Source: Climacteris rufus
Lineage: Eukaryota > Chordata > Aves > Passeriformes > Climacteridae
Length of the DNA stretch: 64,000 bases
Assembly (NCBI GenBank): GCA_013398175.1
Contig: VZRZ01007768.1
Coordinates: 622,105 to 686,104 of the forward strand
Direction: 5' to 3'
The position numbers and the translations under genes were made by a program. Of this stretch, positions 1-12,300 are shown piece after piece. Numbering within the stretch: position 1 is the stretch's first letter; each line of letters opens with the position of its first letter. The notes below the pieces were generated by a model, which worked only from the letters and a program-made list of their open reading frames with translations, had not been told where the DNA came from and did not search any database.

Positions 1-1827
1 AGTTCCTCTGTATTTCAGTGGAACACTGAAATCCCAGCTAAGTCTGACAATCTGCTGCCTTATTGCACAAATGCCAACTTGTAAGAGAACTTTAGGCCTG
101 CAAAGACCACACTATGCATGTGACTCCTGGGGAGAATAGCAGATGACTGAATATGGCTGAGAACACACTTCAGATGTAGATGGAGATTGCAATGTGCAGG
201 AGGTTTGAATGTAGGACTCCTGTGAACTCTGGATTCACAAGGGCTAATTTTTAACAGCCTGGGCTTCCACTGTAGTTAGTACAGAGAAAAAGATTTCTCC
301 AGGAGATTGTTCAGTGCAGGTGTGTTAATGGAGAAATTCTGAACTGCTCTTTGGAGCCACTTTCTCTCCTATTCCTTCACTTCTCCTGGAGCTTTAAGAA
401 CCAGCCATGCTTGATTAATTCCACTAAGCTGAAATGAGTTTGTGTGATAAAACATCAGTCTGGTCTTTACTATGCAATGATTAAAACAAGGGAAGACAAA
501 GTTGGCATTATATACAGGAAAAAAATAGGAAGAAAATATATTGGAGAAATTCTAATATGCATTAAAAGAAAAACATGATAGAATAGGCATCCAAGTCTTT
601 CCTTCTTACCCAGCTCAGGCACTCTGGTTAAACGTATTTAATTTACACCTAGTGTGGGTTGATACCTGCTGTCACATAGACAGAGATTCCTGAACTCATT
701 CCATGTGTAGTCTATCCAGAGATGAAGACAAGCTCCCCAGAGGGAAAATTTAATATATTTAAGCCATATCACTATCCCAATATTTGCCTTTCTAATATAG
801 AACAAAATAAATAGAAAGCATTCTATATTTTTAATAATGAAATTATTTCTATTAGCATTTCCTTTTTAAGGCAGTGGAAAATATGATAAAGGTATTTTGA
901 TTTGATGGGACAGATAAAATATAACCATTGGCTCTCATCTGTGTACGGTATATTGTACTGTAATAAAACATTTTGCTAACCCACAGGTGGTGGTGGTGTG
1001 GTTGTTCTCTAAGTTGTACAGTAGCAGCAAAGGATGGATTTAACCTGTGAGGAGTGTTCCATGGTGTTAAAGTGTAAGTATGAAACCAAAAATGTATCTG
1101 TGCTCGTATTTCCTCTGAGAGCAGCTAAAGGTAGAGCTACGTTTGGCCAACAGTAGCACCTGATCCTGTCTGTTCCCACAGTGTCCTTGGGCAATTAGGA
1201 ATCTTGTTTATCCCATCCTGCAAAAGGGGAATAAAAGCAGTGAGGAGAAAATAAATGGCTTGCCAGAGAGCAAGCAGGGAATAGCAGGCAGGAGAAGTTA
1301 ATTCAGGGCAGCCTTCCTGTTGCACTCCCTGCTGTCATGAACAACCACTGTATATTTAACTGAGGGCTCAGGGAGCATCATCTCCATTTTATTCAGCAGT
1401 GTTTGAGGACACTGCTTGCACTTCTGCATTTTTGGCCTACAGCCCATCACATGGCCTGAACACTGCTAAAACTTCCAAACTGCAGGCCATGGATTTAATG
1501 CCCAGTAGTCTGAGTGGAGATCTTCACCCTCAGTGGGAAATCAAGAGAGGAGGATTTCTTAAAGTATGGCAGAGAAATCATTGAAGAACAGCGCTGGCAG
1601 CATCCTGGACTGACCAGTTTGTCCTCTGTCCTGCCCTGAGCAGGACCATCTGTCCTGTGTCCTGCTCCTGGCAGTTCTTGCTGGCCAGGACAAGATGTTA
1701 GTGATGGGACACTGCAGCTGGAAGAACAGGCAGCTGCCACTGCAGGACGTGGTGCCTGAGCATTGGCACTGAATGATTCTTGCAGTGGCAGTAATGATGC
1801 CAGAATTATCTCTCATAGACATTTTTT
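1..1827. other. unassigned non-coding sequence
   Basis: I see no gene here. Open frames are short and overlap on both strands, as expected by chance. A faint resemblance to an old MIR-type SINE core lies around 1,185-1,260 but is too weak to call. Around 1,615-1,700 there is a loose cluster of TGTCCT words in a pyrimidine-rich stretch. Confidence 0.5.
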
Positions 1828-2020
1828 TAACCTGTCCTTAAAGGTTTGCCTGTCTGGAGGGCAGTGCTGTGATGTCACAGCCTCCCAGGTTGTGCCACTG
1901 CAATGCTTTGCCATCTTTTCCTGCTGTTGGATGTAACTCTTCCTTCCTGAAACTTAATCTTGTTACCCCTAATTCTCATCACCACAGACACAGTACCAAG
2001 TATTTTCCTTTTAGACTCTT
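1828..2020 (-). mobile_element. CR1: ancient CR1 LINE 3' region fragment
   Basis: Read on the plus strand, this stretch runs 'acctgtccttaaag', then 'cacagcctccc', then 'gtgccactgcaatgctttgcca', then 'cctgaaacttaatcttgtta'. This is the order of words seen in the reverse complement of old amniote CR1 3' untranslated regions. The copy is heavily diverged and truncated at both ends, so only the orientation and superfamily can be given. The call rests on recalled similarity, not an alignment. Confidence 0.55.
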
Positions 2021-4584
2021 TTTTTCCAGAATGAACAACTCTGCCCAGTGATGGTGGCAGCAGGACAGGTCAGGACCCCACTACAGTACCAGCTTCTCAC
2101 AACCTGATGTGCCCTGGGTGAGAGTTGCCAGCTTGCCTTGGATTTCTCCCATTTTTTGAAGAATTGTTAGGTTTCCACAAACCAGTTTATGAGGGGCAGT
2201 GAAGGATGGCAGCATCCCCCAGCCTGTCATTAGCACCACTCAGTGCAGTGGCACCATGCACAGCCTTTGCTCCAGCCAGGACTGTTTTTCTTGCAGTGTT
2301 TCACTCAGAGCAATGTCCTCTGTCTGCCTTCCACCCCTCCAGAGCTCCCCTCTCAACACCTCTGACTTTGGCAGAGCAGTGGGAGGCTGGGTTTTCTGTC
2401 TACCACCCTCAAAACCATCACAGTAGTACTGGAGTAACAGCATTACAGCTGTATCCATTCTGAATGGCCAAGGAATACTTTGCCCCCCAGCTCTCCCTAA
2501 AATTGTCAAATTACCTAAACACAGGAAAGGAAGAGCTGTTAATTATTTCCTGTGCTGCATTTTTCAGATTGCTTTAAGGTCAATGTTTTATTTCGGAAAA
2601 AAATTCTAGCATTCCTGTCAAGGAGCTAATATAAAAAGATCCTTCATAAACCCTGGTGTTAGGCATTTATTTTACAATGCAAATGTCTAGCTGCAGTCAT
2701 ATTTTTGGGCACTAAGAGGTGAGTTACAGTCCTTGAATAAATTACATGTAATGAATCATTATTATACAAGAGAAGAATGTCAGACAAATGTGGCCCAGAA
2801 AAATTGAACATACTATTTGAAATGACATATGGAAACTATACAACATACTTTGCATGCTGCCAGAAGAGAACTTTCTTTTTTTTCTTTCTTTATTTCATAT
2901 ATCACTTCTAGTAGCAGCTATTTGATTAGCCTGCTCTTGACAACTCTTGAAATTCAATTATGGACTCTAATGTAGTTCTTGGCTGACAGTCATCACCTTC
3001 CAACATTAGTAATAGGGTTCATCAAAAGTTTTGAAAAGCAGGAGTTATATTTAAACCTCACAAAAGATGGGGGGTTAGTGATTAGAACTCATAATAGGTA
3101 TCTCTACTGTTTTACAAGCAGCTTCTTGTTTTGCATAACATTCTGCTTGCTATGTGGTACAGCACTAATTGACAAATAACACTGCACACTTCATTATTTG
3201 GGTCACAGTTAAACAAATTATTTCACCAAGCTGAGTATTTCACAGATGAGTTGTGGGTCATCTGCTCAGGTTTGTTCAGTTGCTGAATTTTTAGGAAAGC
3301 TAATTCTCACTTAGCACTTCAGGCCTAGTTCTGTCAGTGACAATTTGGGTTGAATCTAAAAAACTATATTAATTGAAACTGATATTTCTGCTCATGTTTG
3401 CCCAGATGTTAGCTTCTGCAAAGAAGATGAGCTTGCTCCAGCAGACTGCACAAGTCAACCTCTGATTTAAGGTCATAAAAATCCAGCGTGCTCACAGGGC
3501 ACTAAGGCATTACCTGCTGTAAATGAGCAGTCCCTGAGGTTGTTAGATTTAATATAGAGTACCAGAAAGCACTGATATTTCACTTAAATATGTGACTGTC
3601 ACTAATTCACCAAGGCTTCTTGAATCTGTGTGTGTATGCATCAACCACGTTTCATCTGGACTGATGTGATCCCACATTTGTGACAGCTTAAACCTCTCTA
3701 AGTCAAGAAGAGAAGGCTTTTACTGTGAGCTTTTATCTATATTCTTACTTTTCATCTCAACATCAACAACAGAACTGAATTAAGCCACTCGCTTTCTGTA
3801 TTGCACCCATTCCATCCTTGATTCATATTTAAGCCCTCCTGATCCAATTTTTTTTCAGCCCTCACTATCTCACTGATCTTCCTTTATAGCCTCCTTCATA
3901 CTGGGATTTCATGTCATGCATTGAACCTAATGAAGAATTCAAGTGATGGGAAAATCATGTGCACTGCTTTGAGTAAAGATACTGGCAGTGAAAGGTGGTA
4001 AATTAAATTAATTGTCAAATTAAGTGCTGCTGTGAGAGTTCAGAAGTCAATGAAGCTGCTAAAGGATTGATTAGTTCTAGGTATTTAGGTACTGAGTTGT
4101 ATTCATACCAAGATGTTATGGATGCTTAAAATTTATATGGGGTCAAGGAGACACTGGTTGGATTCGTGGAGGAGAAATCAACTGAGGGTTGCACCACTTA
4201 CTTGGCAAGTCCTTGTTAGTTACAAGGAGAATGCTCAACAAGCGAGTATTGTCATATTTCCCTGCAGTGATTTGCTTTTGGCTGTTGTGAGGAATAACAC
4301 AAAACTAACCCAAAACTCACATGAGTCACTCAGGGAGGATTTGATGACTCAAAGAACAGAACAAAACCAGTGCTTTATCATCCTGCTTCCCAGCACCCAC
4401 CAGCAGATCCAGCCACTGGCCTCACAGCAACAAAGCAGTTTCTCCTGTGTACTCAGGAGAGATTCCTGAAGTCAATGGAAATTTTGATTTGCGATACATA
4501 CTTTTTCAAAAGTCACTTTTGACAGGTAGTGAGCAGTAAAATGATGATATCAGAGGAAGATTTCAGCCATTCTTCAATGCTCTT
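2021..4584. other. unassigned non-coding sequence
   Basis: No gene or repeat family is recognised. A T/C-rich run lies at about 2,873-2,895. The longest open frame (4,113-4,469, 118 codons, plus) has no recognisable domain and an ordinary chance-like composition. Confidence 0.5.
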
Positions 4585-5025
4585 CACCCGTGAGACTCCA
4601 CCTGGAACACCACACACAATTCTGGTGCCCCCAGCGTAGGAAGGACATGGGACTGTTTAATCAAGTCCCCAGGAGGCCACGAAGGTGATGAGGGGATTGG
4701 AACATCTCCCCTGTGAAGACAGGCTGACAAAGCTGGGGTTTTCAACCTGGAGAAGGGGAGGTTGTGTGGAGACCTCATAGCAACTTTCCAACATCTGAAG
4801 GGGGCTACAGGAAGATGGAGAGGGACTCTTCTTCAGGAACTGTAGTGATAGCACAAGGAGTAACAGGTTTAAACTGAAAGAGGGCAGGATTAGATTAGAT
4901 ATAAGAAGAAATCCTTTGCTGTGAGATGGTGAGGCACTGGCACAGCTTGCCCAGATGGCTGCCCCATCCCTGGCAGTGTTCAAGGCCAGGCTGGATGGGG
5001 CTCTGAGCATCCTGGTTTAGTGGGA
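4585..5025 (+). mobile_element. CR1: CR1 LINE 3' end, 5'-truncated
   Basis: This is the 3' untranslated region of an avian CR1 non-LTR retrotransposon in plus orientation. The sequence follows the CR1 tail word by word: 'gtgagactccacctggaacac', 'aggaaggacatgg', 'gaagacaggctgacaaagc', 'ttcaacctggagaagg', 'gattagatataagaagaaat', 'gaggcactggcacag', 'gccccatccctggcagtgtt' and 'caaggccaggctggatgggg'. It stops at 'gagcatcctggtttagtggg', so the last roughly 80-100 bp, including the terminal short repeats, are missing or unrecognisable. No coding sequence is retained. The clear match marks it as younger than the eroded copies at 1.8, 27.9, 54.8 and 59.7 kb. Confidence 0.92.
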
Positions 5026-6197
5026 GCTGGCTTATGATGTTTTCTTTTTCAGTGAGGTCAGGAACCTCAGAGTTTGAAGTCATCACCAAACACAAAAGGA
5101 CCAAAAAGCCCACTGGCCCTGCTGCATTAACAGCCACCATGGTTTGTTACCCTCAGGTATATTGTTTTTGTTACCAAGTACAAAAGAATCACAGCATCAC
5201 ATTTGGAAGTGTGGAGCTGTTAAAGCCATGGGAAGCATTATTTCCTTGTGGTGTTTCAGTCACCCAACCAAATCATAATGATGTAAGAAAAGCCATCATT
5301 TTGTTGGGTTTTGGTAAAAGAAATTGGAAACCATCTCTCCTTGAATTCATTAAATACTCTGAGAATGGGATGTCACTATTTTCTGCCAAAGGCAGTATTT
5401 CTGTGCCATTGATGCAGGTTGCTTCCTGTGACTGCTGGGAGGGTCGTGCACTCAATCTAAGCTGTCAAAATCTCATGAGGATCAGTAGAAGCTGATGCTG
5501 TAGAGAGGAGGTAAAGGAATAGGATGTGACACCACTGTCAAGCCTGACCAGCTTGGAGAGCACCACTGAGAAACGGGAGAGACAGGACAGAATGAAAGAA
5601 GACATCTGCCTGATTTATATACACAGCACCAGAGCCTTGCAATTCCCCTGAATTATTACAGCTGTAGGGCTGAAATCAGCAATTCATTTAATGGTTCTTT
5701 GGTGAGAGGAGCTCCATGGTTTTTCAAATCAACATAAAGGCAAACAAAATAAAATTACAAAATTCTTGGGTATTTACTGAGCACATTTCTTACTTCTCTG
5801 CTAATCTATATGCTTTTTAAGTTCACCCAGAGATTTTGTCTATTGATCACAAACTTCTCAGGTTATTTTGTTGGCAATAATAATTTAAAGACACTGGTTT
5901 TACCTCAGAAGAGTTTATAGAAATAGTCCATTTGGTAATGTCTGGCTATGTTAACAAGTTCTTACTGTGAATAAAACCAATCATTTCTTTCCTTTGAATG
6001 CTGAAAATCAAAACTACCTACTGCTTGCCTCCTGTCTTAAGCAATCAAATCTGGAGACTACTACGATTTGTTTTCCTGCTTATGCCTTCCTCTGTCTTGA
6101 TTTTTCATATCTTACATATTTAATCTTGTGTACAGTCCCCAAAAGGAATTTTTTTGTGTCCAGAACTGCTGTTTAATTATAGCTGCAATGCCTACTT

Positions 6198-6224
6198 AAA
6201 AAAAAAAAAACCAAACCAAACAAG
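6198..6224 (+). repeat. A-rich tract, poly(A) then AAACC units
   Basis: Thirteen consecutive A residues are followed by AACC-type units (ccaaaccaaacaag). It could be the degenerate tail of a retroposed sequence or a simple repeat. No retroposed body is recognisable upstream. Confidence 0.8.
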
Positions 6225-7106
6225 ACTCATTTACATGGAATGATGTGGAAAATTCATCTTTTTCGTGAGGAATGATAGAAGAAATCTGAGGCTGTCTGCA
6301 TCACTGGTTTAGTTTAGTTCAAGGGAGCATTTTCATGGTTGGCTCAACTCACCACACTCTGGTTCCCACCACAGAGCTGCCATGGCAGCAAACTGGACCC
6401 TTGGAAGTGGAAATAACCTCCCCGGTGTGTGCAGTGGGCAGTGGGGACTCTGCACATCCTCTCCCAGTCCCACAGCTCCTGCTCTCAAGTTGATGTCCTC
6501 CTTGCTTTAAAATTCCAGTGTCTTCTTCGAGGAATCCTTTCTCTTTCCAGTTTTGACTGAGAAGGCAATGTATAATTTTGGCACTGCCTTGATTGATGTT
6601 TGCAGGAGGAATGGGAAATGGAAGTTCAAAAGTCCCTGCAGAAAGGCAAAAGACCTGCATGTCTCCCTTCCTGGGTCAGTAGGCTGTGCACCAGCAAAAA
6701 TTAGAAGAAAAAATTTCCTTAAGCAATAAGACAAGAGACTCAGTCCCAAGCCTGGCTTAAAAAGCTTGGTCACTGGGGGTCACTAGGAGATGCTGTTGCT
6801 TTTTTCTCTTTCCAAGCTGGCACCACAAGCAGGCTGGATGGGAGGCAGGGGGTCACTGTGCTCTGCCCAGAGGTGGTTTTTAGCTAAGACTAGCAGGCAA
6901 AGGCTGTTCTGAAGAGTGTTGCACTTGCTGATGTACCAGCTCCAGTTTTCCCATATTTGCAAGTCTATGCATGACAACTGGATTTTGCAGAGTAGCCATA
7001 AACTGAGCAATTTCCATTCAATGCAGTAATTAGCAGATTGAGTGCATTCCCCTGCAAGGTACTGACCTGCAGGTGAAATGTGGAATGTCTTCATTTACCA
7101 CAGCCT

Positions 7107-7165
7107 TTTTTTCCATTTCTGTTTCTTTTTTTTTATTTTTTTCTGATTCTTTTTTCCACTTGACC
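7107..7165. repeat. T-rich low-complexity tract
   Basis: A run of T-rich sequence with several 7-9 base T homopolymers, broken by short C, G and A interruptions. It has no apparent function. Confidence 0.8.
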
Positions 7166-8625
7166 TGCAGATTAACCAGCTCTGTAAAAGAAAATCATGG
7201 ATTTTTTCTTGTTCAGCCATAGGATAAGAGGAGAAAATATAATTGGTGAGTTAAGTGGCAAAAATAGAAGCTTCCCTAGAGCCGTGTTTGAATGATGAAT
7301 TCCATGTAATTCTACCAGAGATCCACACAGGGAGTGACACAGGGCAGCATTAGAACTCAGTAAGAGATCCCAGGAGACAGCAGGTGCCACTGTTTTCTTC
7401 TGTCTGGCCTTGCTATGAAGGCTGTGCTGCTTGGTGGGGACATTTCCAGAGGTGCTGGGTAAGGGTGGCAGCACCTTGTCCCTGCCCTGGTGTTGGGGTG
7501 TTCACCTGGGTGCCCCCCTTTCCTTTTCCTGTGGCTATTTTAATAACAGCCATTTCATGAAAACCACTCAGTTATTTTCAACACTTCACTAGAGGCTGGG
7601 ATTTAAGACTTAGGATTAATTTATAAACTCTGTGTTCCTCTCTGTCTGATAATATGTGTGTATATAGTACATATGAGAACATGGAAAAATCAGAGAGGCT
7701 CATTCATCTTCCCACAGTTAAAGAAGGACCTTGTAGCAGAGACAGCAAAAGATTTGTCTGGTTTCATATCTTGGCCATGAACCTCAAGGCTAAACTAAAA
7801 ATATAAACCAAACAATCTGGTGGGTTAAGGAATTTTCTGATTTGTTTTCACATTTTTGTGATGTGCATAAGGATGACCTGAAATATTCTCCCTCTAAAAA
7901 AATTTCCCTGCTTTTTCTGTGTTTTGTTAGAAATTCAGAAATATGTTTTGACTGCTGGACAGCCAGTGAGCTGGTCACATTGTGACAGATGAAAGGAGGG
8001 GAAACTATCTGTTTTGGTATTACAGGTTTTAATTTCTTTTGTTGATTTCCTGTTTCATTTTAAAATGTGGGACAATATTTGTGAGAAAAACAATGTTTGT
8101 TAGGATTGCTAATGGGTTTTCCCAACACTAAGGGTGTGAGAATCTGGATTTCCTCCTATTTTTTCCCAATAAAATATAAGAAGGAAATGACTGACCTTTA
8201 AAAATAAAAGAGGAAAAGCTTAAGTGTTTTCTTTATTCTGTCAGCAAAACAGAACCAAACTGGAAATGCTTTCAGAAATTCCCTCTCTCTCCCCCATCAG
8301 TCTCCACTCCCTGAACCGGTCACTGCTCAGTCACCACAAGCTGCTCAGAATTGGGGTGAATAAAGCTTTTACTGGATTGGTGTCAGAACACAGTAAGGCA
8401 AAATTTTTAGGGAAGCTTTTTTTTTAAAATCACAGCTTGTGACAGCAAAACCCACAGACGCCTTGAAGGCATAGACCCTAGAGAGCTGCCTGTGTGGCTT
8501 TCCCCAGGATGAAGCACTGGGAATATAGACTTTGTGGTTTCCTAGAAAAAAATAGGTGCTGGGTGTAGATATGGGAGGTTTTTTTTGTGAGGTTTTGCAG
8601 TGTCCCAGCACCAGGCTGCTCTCTG

Positions 8626-8690
8626 AACAGAGCAGAGCAGAGCAGAGCAGAGCAGAGCAGAGCAGAGCAGAGCAGAGCAGGGCAGGGGGT
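8626..8690 (+). repeat. (AGCAG)n pentanucleotide microsatellite
   Basis: Ten perfect tandem AGCAG units span 8,631-8,680. A degenerate unit precedes them (aacag) and another follows (ggcag), then a G-rich edge. Five does not divide by three, so a coding readout would have a 5-residue period, and the array happens to be stop-free in several frames on both strands. The purity suggests recent slippage and likely length polymorphism. Confidence 0.97.
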
Positions 8691-9045
8691 AGCTGTGCCC
8701 GGGAGGGGCAGGGACTGGCAGGCAGAGCCAGAAGTGGGGTCATGGGGTAGGAATAAAAGCACAATTTGCTGGGATCTGGCTTGTTTCTATTCACTGGAGG
8801 CTTCCTGCTATTATTTCCCTATTGATTACACGTCACAAATGAGACAATAATCCCTTTTGGCACCTGGGTACACCAAAATGAACATGATCATTATTAGTGT
8901 TAATTGGCAAGTTATTCCTGCTGCAGATAAATATGTCTAGCCATTTCCTTTATGTTTTTCTTTCCTGTTTTTAGTTCCTTAAACTTTGACAGGTTTTAAT
9001 TGTTCAGGATAACATTTCACGTGCTCCATTATTTGGCTGCAGTTG

Positions 9046-9076
9046 AGATATTAAGAATTGAGATATTAAGAATGCT
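9046..9076 (+). repeat. short tandem duplication
   Basis: A 15-base unit (ttgagatattaagaa) is present twice in direct tandem, consistent with a small replication-slippage duplication. Confidence 0.85.
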
Positions 9077-9312
9077 TCAACTCAAACAGCTCATCAGTCT
9101 TCCTATGAAGAAGTTGTATAAAGTTCTTCTGCTTTTTATATTTTTTCTTAAAACCATGAGTGTGAGAAGACTTTGTTGTCTCATCTCTTGAAAGATGGGT
9201 TTGGGAATCAGCATAGGAATCGCTTGCATTTCAAAGTTGTGCCTTTTGGTTTTTTAATTAGAAGCGGACAAACAAAGCCTAACTCTTCCCAAATTTATCT
9301 GTATGACAAAAG

Positions 9313-9363
9313 GAAAAAACAAAACAAAACAAAAAAAAAAATCAAGGAAAAAAGAAAAAAAAA
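9313..9363 (+). repeat. A-rich tract with AAAAC units
   Basis: Mixed AAAAC units and A homopolymers (aaaacaaaacaaaac, then A11, then aagaaaaaaaaa). This may be a retroposon tail or a simple repeat. No parent element is recognisable immediately upstream. Confidence 0.85.
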
Positions 9364-12300
9364 TAGTGTATAAACTGTTGGTATGAAATACTGTGGACAG
9401 TTCCATAAATGTTACCTAGACTGTGGTCTCCCCTCTGGTCTCCCCACATGCAGCCAGGCAGTGGGCACATCTCTCCTCCAAGAGCCCAGTGCAGGAGGAG
9501 GCTGAGCAAGACCTGCACACATCTCAGCTGCCAGGGTCCCTCTCTGCAGGGGCTGGGGTGCCTGGCAAGTGACCAGCCTGCAGATGGGCACAGGATTTTG
9601 GGGACCAGCAGCTGCAGGCCAAGCACAGACTGGACATCTGCTCTTAGGCAAAGGAACAAACATCAAGCACGGTGTGTCCTATCCCAGAGCTGGCAGCTGA
9701 GAACCCTTTTATGGTCCATGAAACAAGTGGTGTTTCCAGGCTGCTCCATCTGACCTTCATCTAACCCAGGCTGAGGTGAAGTGCCTGCTCTTCTCTCCCA
9801 GGGACCGTAGCCAGCTGGCTCAGCTGCAGGCTGGGAGCATCTAAACTTGGCTGAAAGGGATCCTGCCCAGGGAGCCTTTCTCCCCAGAGTCCTGCTGGGT
9901 GTCCCCTGAGCTGTGAGTGGAGGAGGCAGGCAGCTGTCAGGAGGCTATTCCAGCCTGGGACCCATCAGCTGGAGTTGTGCCATGAGCATTGTTTTGGCCC
10001 TGTTTCTACACATGTGCTCGGGGTCATTTGTTAGCAGACAAGCCAGCCAAACATGCACTGGCAGCAGGTATGTGAGGGAACGTGGAGAGGCAGTGCCTTG
10101 TCCCAGGTGGGACTTGGATCCTCTCCAGCCATCAAGGTTCATCTCCTGTGGGTGAGCAGAGCTCTGTTCCTCTCTGCCTTGTACTGGTGTTGTGGCAAAA
10201 GTACATTTTTGCAAGGAACCTTTAAAAACTGATTAATAAATGTTAACCCTGGGTGAGCTGTAGAACTATTGGGGTGGTGGATCTATTCATAGGGGAATCT
10301 GAAGGTTTCATAAAACATCTGAGGGAGAGGGTGTCTGTGTGTCTGGGAGCAGAGATGGGACAAGGCAGTGGCACATCTGAGTTGGGCAGTGGAAAGCTCT
10401 TGTTGCTCTGTGGTTTTTTTTAGGCTTTGCTGAAGGTGATTGGAAAACCTTTGCAGAGGGTTTTCACCCTGCTCTTGCACAGAGTTCGTATTCACTCCGA
10501 GTTCCTTTCAAAAGTGAAGAATGTTCTAAAACCCAAAAGGAGGGGACAATTGAGAAAAATATCTTCTGGTGTCCTGCAATCTGTTGGATTACTGGTATAG
10601 TTTGAAAAGCCTGAGTGATAAATATTTTCGGAATAATGGAAGGGAACTGGCAGCTGACCTGTGGTATGAGACCTTTCCTTGATATGAACTGAAGCAGAAG
10701 GTGGAACTTCAGAAGTTCATGCTTGATCCAAGGCAAAGTACCCAGGTTTCCTTTGCTGCTTCCAGTGGATGCAGACTCACAGCACTGGGTGTTGTCTTTC
10801 TACATGGGATGAGATAGATATTTTTTTAATGATTAACCTGTTGCTGCCACACCAATACTTGGCTACTGCATTTCTGACACCCCAACAAAATAAATTCAGC
10901 AAATGGGAGCAGAAACATAAGGGAACCTGAAACCTGTGCCTGCTTTTAAAAAAAATTTCCACAGATATTTTGACCTTAACAGGATTACTACCCTGGGGCT
11001 TTTGTATCTCAGGTGCTTATTCAACATTTCCTTTGTGTCATTTAGGAAGGATTAGCATTTAATATAATTGAAGTATTTGGGAGTGTTGAGATATTTTTCA
11101 TTGCAGGGGCCAGGGGAACACCAGAGTCCAGGTACTGAGCTTCACGTGGACAGACACAATACCTGTGTGATCTCTACTGTTATGCAGTAGAAGTGGCAAG
11201 CAAGTAATACTTGCTGGGTATTACTGTTGTTCATTTGCTCCTGTAGCCAACTTCCATTTTCCCAAAGGAACAGTTAGCAGTAGAGAGTCTAATAGGTTTC
11301 CAAATGTTTCCCTGCCCTTCAGGATAAAACTGCTGGGTTTAGAGTTAGGTTTAAAGACTCAGGAAATTGCTTCAATAAGCTGAAATTTCTGTTGATAATG
11401 AAACCTTTCAGAAACCTTTGCTGCAATCTGCCAATTTTGTCTCTAATCTGAGTAACTCCTCCACCACTGAGATTTAAAAGAGAAAAGGTCAGGCTGAGAT
11501 GGATGTGGTCTCTCCTGATGCTAACAAACCCCCTGGCTCCATGACTGGCCTAGGACCACACATGAGCCCAGAGCTGGGGAGCAGTTCCAGCCAGGGTGCA
11601 TCAGCACATCCCTGGGGTGGCAAATGCCACTGCTGCCACGTCCTTTTGGGGACCGTGGCAATGGGTGCCCCAGCAGAGGTGCTGGCACAGAGGGTGGCAC
11701 CACCCAGTCACCACCTGAGTTTTCTCCTTCAGCACCCCTGCTGTGGTTGCTACTTCCTGCCACCTTTTTGTGGCCATGTGTGTCAGTGTATCAGCAGCTC
11801 TGGTTGCCTTGTCCCAGGGAACATCATTTCAACAATACATTCTCCAGAACTGCCACCTGGCATGGTGAAATCGAAGCCCCTGTGGAGGAAAGCCTGACAT
11901 GGCTCAGACATGGTGTGGAAGGCACCTCCTGCCACAACAGGAATGATCCCTCTGGGCCCCCAGCACTGCTGCCTAACCTCTTCTTGCACAGACCACTCAC
12001 ACCCTTTCTCTGCTGCCCCAGGACACGCTCAGGTGTTTATTAAAAAGCACCTGAGAACCCACTGGTGGATGATTCCCTGCAGGACCTCCAGCACTGAGAG
12101 CAGCTGGCACAGGGTGACCACACCACTGTAGCAGTGGTCCATGGTGTGAGCTGGCACCATCAGGGCCAGGGGTGTGCCAGGGAGCACCAACCACCTCAGC
12201 ATCTGTGAGACACTGAACTCTAAAGGGTAATGACTGAAAACATTGGCCATTTGCAAAAGCAGCGGGGTGTGCTTTGCTAGGCCAGGTTTGCATCCCCCAG

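Larger units (their letters stand above)
5026..8625. other. unassigned non-coding sequence
   Basis: No gene is recognised. A 153-codon plus frame (5,034-5,495) begins just after the CR1 tail but shows no domain. Low-complexity tracts are listed separately. The remainder is ordinary AT-leaning sequence. Confidence 0.5.

Noticed and set aside
1185..1260. Resemblance to a MIR-type SINE core
   Set aside because: Only a few short words match (ccttgggcaa, aaaggggaataa). It needs an alignment to be credible.
5170..5215. Possible minus-oriented CR1 terminus (agaatcacagcatcacat)
   Set aside because: Similarity stops after about 30 bases and does not continue into CR1 body sequence.
5034..5495. 153-codon plus frame starting just after a CR1 tail
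   Set aside because: No domain is seen. It is probably a chance opening in AT-moderate sequence.
8369..8850. Overlapping 64-141 codon frames through the AGCAG array
   Set aside because: They are created by the stop-free pentanucleotide repeat. The parts outside the repeat show nothing protein-like.
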